Source: JAEUPI01 sp035764445
Lineage (GTDB): Bacteria > Pseudomonadota > Gammaproteobacteria > Burkholderiales > Burkholderiaceae_C
Length of the DNA: 9,748 nt
Assembly (NCBI GenBank): GCA_035764445.1
Contig: DASTZF010000395.1
Location: 1 to 9,748 of the forward strand
Direction: 5' to 3'
The translations under genes and the position numbers were made by a program. This document shows positions 1-6,189 of the stretch, piece by piece; within the stretch, counting starts at the first letter, position 1; every line of letters begins with the position of its first letter. The notes below the pieces were generated by a model that saw only the letters and a program-made list of their open reading frames with translations, searched no databases and was not told the origin of the DNA.

Positions 1-118
1 ACCGGCGCCAGCCATCCGTTGCCAACCCCCACCACCCGTGTGGAGCACCCGGTGTTACTGCTCAAACCTGACCTCCTTGGCATCGACCGTTACACCTGTC
101 AATGCCTGCGGCCAAGCC

Positions 119-165
119 GGCACCGCCGCCCCGCCGTCGCAACAGACGGCCAGGACGGCGGTGCC
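119..165. repeat. Nested inverted repeat / stem-loop upstream of dinB
   Basis: Outer arms GGCACCGCCG (119-128) and CGGCGGTGCC (156-165) are perfectly complementary over 10 bp. Inside them GCCGTC (133-138) and GACGGC (145-150) form a second 6-bp stem with a 6-nt loop, separated from the outer stem by a small internal loop. There is no T-run on either side, so it is not a classical intrinsic terminator. Function is unknown; it could be a structured RNA element, a terminator of a gene outside the window, or chance in GC-rich DNA. Confidence 0.5.
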
Positions 166-220
166 AAGCCAGGCCACCGCCGTGCGCGCGAGCCGCCGCC
201 AGAAGAAGGATACGCCTCAA

Positions 221-247
221 CTGTGCAAACTGCACAGCCGTATACGG
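221..247. promoter_or_regulatory. Two abutting palindromes, possible operator of dinB
   Basis: CTGTGCA (221-227) and TGCACAG (231-237) are perfect 7-bp inverted arms around AAC. They are directly followed by the 10-bp palindrome CCGTATACGG (238-247). The pair lies about 70 bp before the dinB start, a plausible operator position. dinB is commonly in the LexA regulon and the outer CTG...CAG resembles a LexA box, but the spacing here is CTG-N11-CAG instead of the usual CTG-N10-CAG. I therefore call it an unassigned operator candidate. Confidence 0.35.
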
Positions 248-316
248 GAACAGCCTCGCGCCCCATCCCGCCGCCCTCGGATGCGTGGCCGTGGACAGCG
301 GCCGACAATCGGCGGC

Positions 317-1513
317 ATGTCTGCCGCGCCGCGTCGCTGGATTGCGCACCTCGACATGGACGCCTTTTATGCGTCGGTCGAGCTGCTGCGCTATCCGGAG
401 CTGAGCGGGCAGCCGGTGGTGATCGGCGGCGGACGGCGCCACCAGCCGCGCGAGCGTGCCGACGGCAGCCGCGAGTTCGCGACGCTGGCGGCCTACAAGG
501 GGCGCGGCGTCATCACCACGGCCACCTATCCGGCGCGTGACCTCGGCGTGCATTCGGGCATGGGGTTGATGAAGGCCGCCGTGCTGGCGCCGCAGGCGGT
601 GCTGTTGCCGGTCGACTTCGACGAATACAGGCTGTACTCGCGGCGCTTCAAGGCGGCGGTGGCCGAGATCGCGCCATGCATCGAGGACCGCGGCATCGAC
701 GAGATCTACATCGACCTCACCGACCTGGCCGGCGCGCAAGACGCAGTGGGTCACGACCGCTTCGGTGGTGTGCGGGCGCTGGCTCTGGAGATCAAGAACA
801 ACGTGCGGCGCGCCACCGGCCTCAGCTGCTCGATCGGGCTGACACCGAACAAGCTGCTGTCGAAGATCGCCTCCGACCTCGACAAGCCCGACGGGCTGAC
901 CCTGATCACGCACGACGACGTGCCGGCGCAGATCTGGCCGCTGCCGGTGCGCTCGATCAAGGGCATCGGGCCGAAGGCGGCGCTGAAGCTGGCGACGCTC
1001 GGCATCACGCGCATCGGCGAGCTGGCGGCGCGCGAGTTGCCGTTTCTGGTCGAGCACTTCGGCAAGAGCTATGGTCGCTGGCTGCACGACGCATCGCGCG
1101 GCCACGACGAGCGGCCGGTGGTCACGCTCAGCGAGCCGGTGTCGATGAGCCGCGAAACCACGTTCGACCGCGATCTGCACGCCAAGGCTGACCGCCCCGA
1201 GCTGTCGCGCGTGTTCACCGAACTGGTCGAGCAAGTTGCGCACGACCTGCAGCGCAAAGGCTACGCCGGCCGCACGATCGGCATCAAGCTGCGCTTCGAC
1301 GACTTCAAGACCGTGACGCGCGACGTCACGTTGCCGCACCCGGTCGACGACGCCACGGCGATCCGCCAGGCCGCCGGACAGTGCCTGAAACGGGTCGATC
1401 TGGCCCGCCGCATCCGCTTGCTCGGCGTGCGCGCCGGCACACTGGTGCGTTCGCGCGACCTGCCGGCGTCCGCGGGCATCGCCGACGAACGCGAGCTGTT
1501 CTCGGGCGATTGA
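317..1513 (+). CDS. dinB: DNA polymerase IV (Y-family translesion polymerase)
   Basis: 398-aa error-prone translesion polymerase that extends past damaged or mispaired template. The N-terminal palm motif DMDAFYASVE (from residue 13) supplies the first catalytic aspartate, D13, and the steric-gate aromatic is Y18. The second acidic pair is D128-E129 in GIDEIYIDLT. TATYPAR (68-74) is the conserved finger segment, CSIGLTPNKLLSKIASD (171-187) the palm segment, and SIKGIGPKAA (213-222) the helix-hairpin-helix thumb. The little finger follows, ending in RELFSGD, which could serve as a weak beta-clamp motif. Compared with E. coli DinB there are about 20 extra residues after VVIGG (roughly 38-62). 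The ATG at 317 gives the standard family N-terminus; the open frame upstream has no homology. It lies 48 bp before the next gene on the same strand, so the two may share a transcript. Function is certain at family level. Confidence 0.95.
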   Translation: MSAAPRRWIAHLDMDAFYASVELLRYPELSGQPVVIGGGRRHQPRERADGSREFATLAAYKGRGVITTATYPARDLGVHSGMGLMKAAVLAPQAVLLPVDFDEYRLYSRRFKAAVAEIAPCIEDRGIDEIYIDLTDLAGAQDAVGHDRFGGVRALALEIKNNVRRATGLSCSIGLTPNKLLSKIASDLDKPDGLTLITHDDVPAQIWPLPVRSIKGIGPKAALKLATLGITRIGELAARELPFLVEHFGKSYGRWLHDASRGHDERPVVTLSEPVSMSRETTFDRDLHAKADRPELSRVFTELVEQVAHDLQRKGYAGRTIGIKLRFDDFKTVTRDVTLPHPVDDATAIRQAAGQCLKRVDLARRIRLLGVRAGTLVRSRDLPASAGIADERELFSGD

Positions 1514-1547
1514 CCCGAACGCGCGCGCGGCCGTTAGCATCGCGGCC

Positions 1548-1554
1548 GGAGGAG
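1548..1554 (+). promoter_or_regulatory. Shine-Dalgarno of the alpha-hydroxy-acid dehydrogenase
   Basis: GGAGGAG sits 7 nt before the ATG at 1562 and only 1 nt before an in-frame GTG at 1556. The spacing decides the start in favour of the ATG. The 8-mer CGCGGCCG occurs at 1526-1533 and again at 1541-1548, where it runs into this site; its palindromic core CGGCCG could pair across a 9-nt loop and partly mask the site. Confidence 0.75.
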
Positions 1555-1561
1555 AGTGCCG

Positions 1562-2716
1562 ATGGCCACCGTGATCACCAACATCGAAGACCTGCGCGTG
1601 CTCGCGCAGCGGCGCGTGCCGCGCATGTTCTACGACTACGCCGACTCCGGCTCGTGGACCGAGAGCACCTATCGCGCCAACGAGAGCGACTTCGCCAAGA
1701 TCAAGCTGCGCCAGCGTGTGGCGGTCAACATGGAAGGCCGTAGCACCGCGACGCGCATGGTCGGCGTCGACGTGGCGATGCCGGTGGCGATCGCACCCAC
1801 CGGACTCACTGGCATGCAGCACGCCGACGGGGAGATCCTGGCCGCGCGCGCGGCCGAGGCGTTCGGCATTCCGTTCACGCTGTCGACGATGAGCATCTGC
1901 TCGATCGAAGACATCGCTGCACACACCAAGAAGCCGTTCTGGTTCCAGCTCTACGTGATGCGCGACCGCGACTTCATCGAGCGGCTGATCGAGCGCGCCA
2001 AGGCCGCGCAATGCGGCGCGCTGGTGATGACCTTGGACCTGCAGATCCTCGGCCAGCGCCACAAGGATCTGAAGAACGGCCTGTCGGCGCCGCCCAAGCC
2101 GACGCTGGCCAACCTGATCAACCTGACGACCAAGCCGCGTTGGTGTTTGGGCATGCTGGGCACGAAGCGCCGCCAGTTCGGCAACATCGTCGGCCACGTC
2201 AAGGGCGTGACCGACATGAGCAGCCTCGGCCAGTGGACCGCGCAGCAGTTCGATCCGCGGCTGAATTGGGGCGACGTGCAGTGGGTCAAGCGGCGCTGGG
2301 GCGGCAAGCTGATCCTCAAAGGCATTCAGGACGTCGAAGACGCGCGGCTGGCGGTCGACTCCGGTGCCGACGCGCTGATCGTCAGCAACCATGGCGGACG
2401 CCAGCTCGACGGCGCACAGTCGAGCATCGAGGCGCTGCCGGCGATCGTCGCCGCGGTCGGCTCCAAGATCGAGGTGCACATGGACGGCGGCATCCGCAGC
2501 GGCCAGGACGTGCTGAAGGCGCTCGCGTTGGGCGCCAAAGGCACCTACATCGGCCGCGCGATGCTCTATGGGCTGGGCGCCATGGGCGAAGCGGGGGTGA
2601 CGAAGGCGCTCGAGATCATCCACCGCGAGCTCGAGCTGACGATGGCCTTCTGCGGCCGCCTGCGGGTCGACGACGTCGACCGCAGCATCCTGCTGCCGGG
2701 GACGTTTCCCGCGTAA
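1562..2716 (+). CDS. FMN-dependent alpha-hydroxy-acid dehydrogenase (LldD/glycolate oxidase family)
   Basis: 384-aa TIM-barrel flavoenzyme that oxidises an L-2-hydroxy acid to the 2-oxo acid with FMN, passing electrons to oxygen or to the respiratory chain. The family's active-site set is complete: Y24 in FYDYADSG, Y131 in FQLYV, D159 in TLDLQ, R166 in GQRHKD, K253 in LILKGI, and H277 and R280 in SNHGGRQLD. The phosphate-binding loops DGGIRSGQDV (308-317) and GAKGTYIGRA (324-333) are also intact. Length fits the family (about 350-400 aa). L-lactate is the likeliest substrate for this bacterial subgroup, but residues seen here do not separate lactate from glycolate, mandelate or longer 2-hydroxy acids, so I give no symbol. 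No transporter or lldR-type regulator is adjacent. The ATG at 1562 is fixed by a strong Shine-Dalgarno. Confidence 0.92.
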   Translation: MATVITNIEDLRVLAQRRVPRMFYDYADSGSWTESTYRANESDFAKIKLRQRVAVNMEGRSTATRMVGVDVAMPVAIAPTGLTGMQHADGEILAARAAEAFGIPFTLSTMSICSIEDIAAHTKKPFWFQLYVMRDRDFIERLIERAKAAQCGALVMTLDLQILGQRHKDLKNGLSAPPKPTLANLINLTTKPRWCLGMLGTKRRQFGNIVGHVKGVTDMSSLGQWTAQQFDPRLNWGDVQWVKRRWGGKLILKGIQDVEDARLAVDSGADALIVSNHGGRQLDGAQSSIEALPAIVAAVGSKIEVHMDGGIRSGQDVLKALALGAKGTYIGRAMLYGLGAMGEAGVTKALEIIHRELELTMAFCGRLRVDDVDRSILLPGTFPA

Positions 2717-2733
2717 CCCGACCCACGCGTTAG

Positions 2734-2758
2734 GGCGTGCCCGCTCGACGAGCACGCC
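2734..2758. terminator. Hairpin between convergent genes, possible bidirectional terminator
   Basis: GGCGTGC (2734-2740) and GCACGCC (2752-2758) form a perfect 7-bp stem with an 11-nt loop in the 43-bp gap between the dehydrogenase stop and the metallopeptidase stop. The position between convergent genes suits a shared terminator. No T-tract follows on either strand, so termination strength is uncertain. Confidence 0.45.
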
Positions 2759-2759
2759 G

Positions 2760-3650
2760 CTACAGCCGCGCCACCTCGAACGTGTTGCACTCGCGCAGGT
2801 TGCCGCCGTTCAGCCCGCGCTTGAACCAGCCGACGCGCTGCGCGCTGGTGCCGTGGGTGAAGCTCTCCGGCACCACGGTGCCCTGCGAGCGGCGCTGCAG
2901 CGTGTCGTCGCCGATCTGCGAGGCGGCATTCAGCGCCTCTTCGACGTCGCCCTGCTCGAGGATCTGGCGCGAGCGGTTGGCGTGGAACGCCCACACGCCG
3001 GCCAGGCAATCGGCCTGCAGCTCCAGGCGCACCGACAGCGCGTTGGACTGCGCCGGGCTGCTGCGTTGGCGCATCGCGTCGACCTTGTCGGTGATGCCCA
3101 GCAGCGCTTGCACATGGTGTCCGATCTCGTGCGCGATCACGTAGGCCTGCGCGAAGTCGCCCGGCGCACCGAGGCGCGTCTTCATCGTCTCGTAAAAACC
3201 GAGGTCGATGTAGACCTTCTGGTCACCGGGGCAGTAGAACGGCCCCATCGCCGCCTGGCCGGCGCCGCAGGCGGTGGAGGTGGCGCCGCGAAACAGCACC
3301 AGCTTGGGCTCGCGGTAGCTGCGCCCCTGCGCGGCGAACTGCGCCTTCCAGACGTCCTCGGTGTCGGCCAGCACGGTCGACACGAAGGCCGCCATCTTGT
3401 CGTCGGCGGGCGGGCGATGTGCCGGGCCTTGCTGATGCACGGCGGGATCGGGCATACCGCCGCCGCTCAACGCGCCGAGGATCGTCAGTGGGTTGATGCC
3501 GAACGCCCAGCCGGCCACCAGCGCGATCACGATCGTGCCGATGCCGATGCCGCGACCACCGCCGAAGCTGAAGCCGCCGCCGCCCATCGTCGGCCCTTCG
3601 TCGCGCCGGTCTTCGACGTTGTCGCTCTGGCGGTTGCCTTCCCACTTCAT
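2760..3650 (-). CDS. Neutral zinc metallopeptidase, YpfJ family (COG2321)
   Basis: 296-aa predicted membrane-anchored zinc protease. The catalytic motif HEIGH lies at 174-178 (H174, H178 as zinc ligands, E175 as base), and ELQADCLAGVW (210-220) supplies the probable third ligand E210, both typical of this family. The N-terminus is polar, then glycine-rich (22-34), followed by one transmembrane segment at about 36-62, so the protease domain is likely periplasmic. RTxx-style phrases near the C-terminus (SFTHGTSAQRVGWFKRGL, 263-280) are also family hallmarks. The ATG at 3650 has CAGGAG upstream at good spacing; the frame stays open further upstream, but that part overlaps the intergenic hairpins and the end of dcd and has no homology. 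It lies 94 bp downstream of dcd in the same direction. The substrate is unknown for the family. Confidence 0.9.
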   Translation of the reverse strand: MKWEGNRQSDNVEDRRDEGPTMGGGGFSFGGGRGIGIGTIVIALVAGWAFGINPLTILGALSGGGMPDPAVHQQGPAHRPPADDKMAAFVSTVLADTEDVWKAQFAAQGRSYREPKLVLFRGATSTACGAGQAAMGPFYCPGDQKVYIDLGFYETMKTRLGAPGDFAQAYVIAHEIGHHVQALLGITDKVDAMRQRSSPAQSNALSVRLELQADCLAGVWAFHANRSRQILEQGDVEEALNAASQIGDDTLQRRSQGTVVPESFTHGTSAQRVGWFKRGLNGGNLRECNTFEVARL

Positions 3651-3656
3651 GGCCTG

Positions 3657-3661
3657 CTCCT
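3657..3661 (-). promoter_or_regulatory. Shine-Dalgarno of the zinc metallopeptidase
   Basis: AGGAG on the minus strand, 6 nt before the ATG at 3650. It supports the 296-aa start over the longer open frame reaching 3824, which would overlap dcd. Confidence 0.7.
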
Positions 3662-3682
3662 GGCGTGCAGGGTTCTCATCGT

Positions 3683-3739
3683 GCACCAAAGGGTGCGCAG
3701 GGTCACTCTGCGCGGCGCTTGACCCGCACGGCGATGCGG
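3683..3739 (-). repeat. Three consecutive small hairpins between dcd and the metallopeptidase gene
   Basis: In minus-strand order after the dcd stop: a 5-bp stem (3724-3728 with 3735-3739), a 6-bp stem GCGCAG/CTGCGC (3695-3700 with 3708-3713), and a 5-bp stem GCACC/GGTGC (3683-3687 with 3692-3696). The second and third overlap by two bases and so are mutually exclusive. No T-run follows. They could be an attenuating terminator or a processing site that lowers metallopeptidase expression relative to dcd; this is inference from position. Confidence 0.4.
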
Positions 3740-3744
3740 CGGCC

Positions 3745-4314
3745 TCAGGCCTTGGGCAGCGTGACGCCGCGCTGGCCCTGGTACTTGCCGCCGCGGTCCT
3801 TGTAGCTCGTTTCGCAGACCTCATCGCTCTCGAAGAACAGCACCTGCGCGCAGCCCTCGCCGGCGTAGATCTTGGCCGGCAGCGGCGTGGTGTTGCTGAA
3901 CTCGAGCGTCACGTAGCCCTCCCACTCGGGCTCGAACGGCGTGACGTTGACGATGATGCCGCAGCGCGCATAGGTGCTCTTGCCGAGGCAGATGGTCAGC
4001 ACGTTGCGCGGGATGCGGAAGTACTCGACCGTGCGCGCCAGCGCAAAGCTGTTGGGCGGGATCACGCAGACGTCGGACTCGATGTCGACGAAGCTCTTCT
4101 CGTCGAAGTTCTTCGGGTCGACCACCGTGCTGAAGATGTTGGTGAACACCTTGAATTCACGCGCGCAGCGGATGTCGTAGCCGTAGCTCGAGGTGCCGTA
4201 GCTGACGATGCGGTGGCCGTCGGCGGCGTGGCGCACCTGGCCCGCCTCGAACGGCTCGATCATGCCGTGCTCGGTGGCCATGCGGCGGATCCACTTGTCG
4301 CTCTTGATGCTCAT
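3745..4314 (-). CDS. dcd: dCTP deaminase
   Basis: 189-aa trimeric enzyme that deaminates dCTP to dUTP and ammonia, feeding dUMP and hence dTMP synthesis. The active-site signature is present: GKSTYAR (111-117) with S113 and R117, and E138 in VTLEFSN, which falls at the same residue number as the catalytic glutamate of the E. coli enzyme. SSYGYDIR (42-49) and the C-terminal KYQGQRGVTLPKA (177-189), the nucleotide-closing tail, are typical. Length is normal for the family. The start at 4314 gives the standard N-terminus MSIKSDKWIRRMA; the upstream extension is Arg-rich noise. A weak GAGCG lies upstream as ribosome-binding site. A bifunctional dCTP deaminase/dUTPase is a formal alternative, but the sequence resembles the monofunctional proteobacterial type. 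Confidence 0.95.
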   Translation of the reverse strand: MSIKSDKWIRRMATEHGMIEPFEAGQVRHAADGHRIVSYGTSSYGYDIRCAREFKVFTNIFSTVVDPKNFDEKSFVDIESDVCVIPPNSFALARTVEYFRIPRNVLTICLGKSTYARCGIIVNVTPFEPEWEGYVTLEFSNTTPLPAKIYAGEGCAQVLFFESDEVCETSYKDRGGKYQGQRGVTLPKA

Positions 4315-4340
4315 CGAACGCTCGCTCGAAAGGGAGCGCG

Positions 4341-4346
4341 ATTCTA
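4341..4346 (-). promoter_or_regulatory. Candidate -10 element of dcd
   Basis: On the minus strand the hexamer is TAGAAT, five of six matches to TATAAT, in otherwise very GC-rich DNA, and 26 nt before the dcd ATG. This would give a leader of roughly 20 nt. No convincing -35 hexamer is present 16-18 bp upstream, so this is a tentative call. Confidence 0.35.
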
Positions 4347-4617
4347 TGCGCGCGTCCGGTGGCCAGCGCAGCACCGCCAGGGCGCGCGCGCGGCCACGCC
4401 AACGGGATCGCACGCGCATCGCTGCGAGGCTGCGGCGATCCTGCCGACCACCACGACCGGCGGCGACGAAAGCTCACGCGTCGACCAATGGACTCCCGCC
4501 GGCGTGCGAATCTTGCGGACTGAAAGGCCCCCGTCGAGCAATCGGTGCGCAAGCCGCGCCGGGAGATGCACAATGACACCATCGTCGCGTTGCCGCGCGC
4601 ACGCGACCCGCGCTCCC

Positions 4618-4622
4618 GGAGA
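4618..4622 (+). promoter_or_regulatory. Shine-Dalgarno of the Mpo1-like gene
   Basis: GGAGA lies 6 nt before the ATG at 4629. It favours this start over in-frame upstream candidates (GTG 4545, ATG 4566), whose extra residues are Arg-rich and lack homology. Confidence 0.6.
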
Positions 4623-4628
4623 ACCGCC

Positions 4629-5165
4629 ATGGCCGCCACGCCGTTCCGCCCCGCGCTCGACCTGATGTCGCAGTACGCCGAGTACCACCGCGACAAGCGC
4701 AACATCGTGACCCACTTCGTCGGCATCCCGCTGATCGTGTTCGCGATCGGCATCCTGCTGGCGCGCGTGAGCATCGGTGGCTTCACGCTGGCGTGGATCG
4801 TGTGGGCGCTGGCCACCGCGTGGTACCTGACGCGCGGCAACCTGGTGCTCGGCGTGGCCACCAGCGTCGTCAACGGCATCCTGGTCTGGCTCGCGCACCC
4901 GTTCGCCGGGCTGCTGTTCGTGTCGTGGCTGTCATGGGGCATCGGTGCCTTCGCGCTCGGTTGGGTCATCCAGTTTCTCGGCCACTACTACGAAGGGCGC
5001 AAGCCCGCGTTCGTCGACGATCTCGTCGGACTGCTGGTCGGCCCGATGTTCGTCGTCGGTGAGTGGCTGTTCGCGCTCGGCTGGGGCCACGACCTGCTGG
5101 CCGAGATCGAGCGCCGCGCCGGTCCGACCCACCTGCGCGATCTCGCCGCACCGGCGACCCGGTGA
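4629..5165 (+). CDS. DUF962/Mpo1-like integral membrane protein
   Basis: 178-aa membrane protein of the YGL010w/Mpo1-like family. The family signature is clear: EYHRDKRNIVTHFVGIP (18-34), then GHYYEGRKPAFVDD (118-131). Candidate metal ligands are H20, H29 and H119, with H90 as a further histidine. About four or five hydrophobic helices span roughly 31-48, 52-68, 72-89, 94-117 and 131-151. Yeast Mpo1 is an iron-dependent dioxygenase that removes one carbon from 2-hydroxy fatty acids, giving an aldehyde. Whether bacterial members do the same is not settled, so the reaction here is inference. Its TGA overlaps the GTG start of the next gene by four bases, so the two are almost certainly translated from one mRNA. 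Confidence 0.85.
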   Translation: MAATPFRPALDLMSQYAEYHRDKRNIVTHFVGIPLIVFAIGILLARVSIGGFTLAWIVWALATAWYLTRGNLVLGVATSVVNGILVWLAHPFAGLLFVSWLSWGIGAFALGWVIQFLGHYYEGRKPAFVDDLVGLLVGPMFVVGEWLFALGWGHDLLAEIERRAGPTHLRDLAAPATR

Positions 5166-6178
5166 ACTCCGCGCCGCCCGGCGCCGTGCTCGTGATGGGC
5201 GCGGGCGCGGTGGGCTGCTGGATCGGTGGTTGTCTGGCTGCCGCCGGCGTGCCGGTGACGTTCGTTGGGCGAGCGCGCGTGCTCGGTGCGCTGCACGAGC
5301 ACGGCCTGACCCTCACCGATCTCGACGGCGGCTCGCGCACGCTGGCGGAGGGCTCGCTGTCGCTGGCCGCGGTGCCGCCGCGCGACCTTGCGCCGGCGCT
5401 GGCGTTGCTGTGCGTGAAGAGCGGCGCGACCGCCGAAGCCGCCGGCGAGATGGCGGGCGCGCTGCCGACCGGCACACCGGTGGTGTCGATGCAGAACGGC
5501 ATCTCTAATGCCGTGCTGGCACAGTCGCGCGCGCCGGCGCTCACCGTGCTGCCCGGCATGGTGCCGTTCAACGTAGTCGAGCTCGGCCCCGGCCGCTACC
5601 ACCGCGGCACCAGTGGCGTATTGGCGGCCCAGGATCATGCGGCCTTGCGCGCGTGGCAGCCGACGTTCGCGGCGGCCGGCGTGCCGATCGAGCTGCATCG
5701 CGATCTGGGGCCGCTGCAGTGGGGCAAGCTGCTGCTGAACCTCAACAACCCGGTCAACGCGTTGTCGGGCCTGCCGCTGCGCGCGCAGCTGCTCGATCGC
5801 GACCACCGCGCCTGCATGGCAGCACTGATCGGCGAGGCGCTGGCCGCGCTGCATGCGGCGGGCATCAAACCGGCCAAGCTGACGCCGCTGCCGCCGGCGG
5901 CATTGCCGGCCGCACTGCGGCTGCCGACGCCGATCTTTCGGCTATTGGCATTCCGCATGCTGCGCATCGATGCCAAGGCGCGCACCAGCATGGCCAACGA
6001 TCTGATGCAGGGCCGCCCCACCGAGATCGACGCGCTGTGCGGCGAGGTGGTGCGGCTTGCGCGCGACCACGGCATCGCGGCACCGGTCAACGAGCGCATC
6101 AGCGAACTGGTGCGGGCTTGGCCGCGTGATCCGCGGCCGCGCAGCGGCGCTGAGCTGCGCGCGGCGCTGGGCGTCTGA
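5162..6178 (+). CDS. 2-dehydropantoate 2-reductase family protein (PanE/ApbA-like)
   Basis: 338-aa NADP-dependent reductase. Family members reduce ketopantoate to pantoate for coenzyme A synthesis, or other 2-oxo acids. The Rossmann motif GAGAVG lies at 13-18 and CVKSGAT at 84-90. QNGISN (111-116) ends the nucleotide domain. The C-terminal helical domain has the catalytic lysine K189 in WGKLLLNLNNPVNALSG and the S276/E288 region SMANDLMQGRPTEID. It is longer than E. coli PanE (303 aa), with extra residues around 245-272 (RLPTPIFRLLAFRMLRI), a feature of a subgroup whose substrate is often untested, so no symbol is given. The start is the GTG at 5162 in a GTGA overlap with the preceding stop. 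No independent Shine-Dalgarno is evident, which fits translational coupling. It converges on the nitroreductase gene with only 11 bp between stops. Confidence 0.88.
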   Translation: MNSAPPGAVLVMGAGAVGCWIGGCLAAAGVPVTFVGRARVLGALHEHGLTLTDLDGGSRTLAEGSLSLAAVPPRDLAPALALLCVKSGATAEAAGEMAGALPTGTPVVSMQNGISNAVLAQSRAPALTVLPGMVPFNVVELGPGRYHRGTSGVLAAQDHAALRAWQPTFAAAGVPIELHRDLGPLQWGKLLLNLNNPVNALSGLPLRAQLLDRDHRACMAALIGEALAALHAAGIKPAKLTPLPPAALPAALRLPTPIFRLLAFRMLRIDAKARTSMANDLMQGRPTEIDALCGEVVRLARDHGIAAPVNERISELVRAWPRDPRPRSGAELRAALGV

Positions 6179-6189
6179 ACCTCGAGTGA

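Larger units (their letters stand above)
1..316. other. Non-coding leader upstream of dinB, with inverted repeats
   Basis: I find no convincing gene in these 316 bases. The plus-strand reading frame of dinB stays open upstream to about position 38, but that extension has no polymerase homology and only codon noise. The stretch holds a nested inverted repeat (119-165), an 8-bp direct repeat GCCAAGCC at 111-118 and 163-170, and two abutting palindromes (221-247). A CAT at 13-15 could be the start of a minus-strand gene running off the left edge, but only five codons are visible, so I do not call it. Confidence 0.6.
4315..4628. other. Intergenic region between divergent dcd and the Mpo1-like gene
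   Basis: 314 bp without a supported gene. It must carry the outward promoters of dcd (minus) and of the Mpo1-like/PanE-like pair (plus). I can point to one -10-like element for dcd at 4341-4346. For the plus strand only weak matches are visible, for example TTGCGG at 4513-4518 with AGCAAT 18 bp later, which I do not call. There is a 5-bp hairpin CGCTC/GAGCG (4323-4327, 4334-4338) in the presumed dcd leader. Confidence 0.6.

Noticed and set aside
55..177. A 40-codon minus-strand frame starting at GTG with a hydrophobic N-terminus.
   Set aside because: It looks slightly like a signal peptide, but there is no good Shine-Dalgarno, the start is GTG, it overlaps the stem-loop at 119-165, and no family is recognisable. 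Too weak to annotate.
62..2755. A minus-strand open frame of 897 codons opposite dinB and the hydroxy-acid dehydrogenase gene.
   Set aside because: Its translation is low-complexity, rich in Ala, Arg, His, Asp and Gln with no recognisable domain. It runs antisense to two well-supported genes, as expected when GC-rich codon bias removes stops from the opposite strand.
3651..3824. N-terminal extension of the zinc metallopeptidase to 3824.
   Set aside because: It would overlap the end of dcd and cover the intergenic hairpins. The ATG at 3650 has a clear AGGAG and gives the family-typical N-terminus.
4513..4542. A -35/-10 promoter for the Mpo1-like gene (TTGCGG, 18 bp, AGCAAT).
   Set aside because: Each hexamer matches only three of six consensus bases, which is expected by chance in a 314-bp gap.
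4545..4628. An upstream start for the Mpo1-like gene at GTG 4545 or ATG 4566.
   Set aside because: The added residues are Arg-rich without homology, and the ATG at 4629 has a properly spaced GGAGA.
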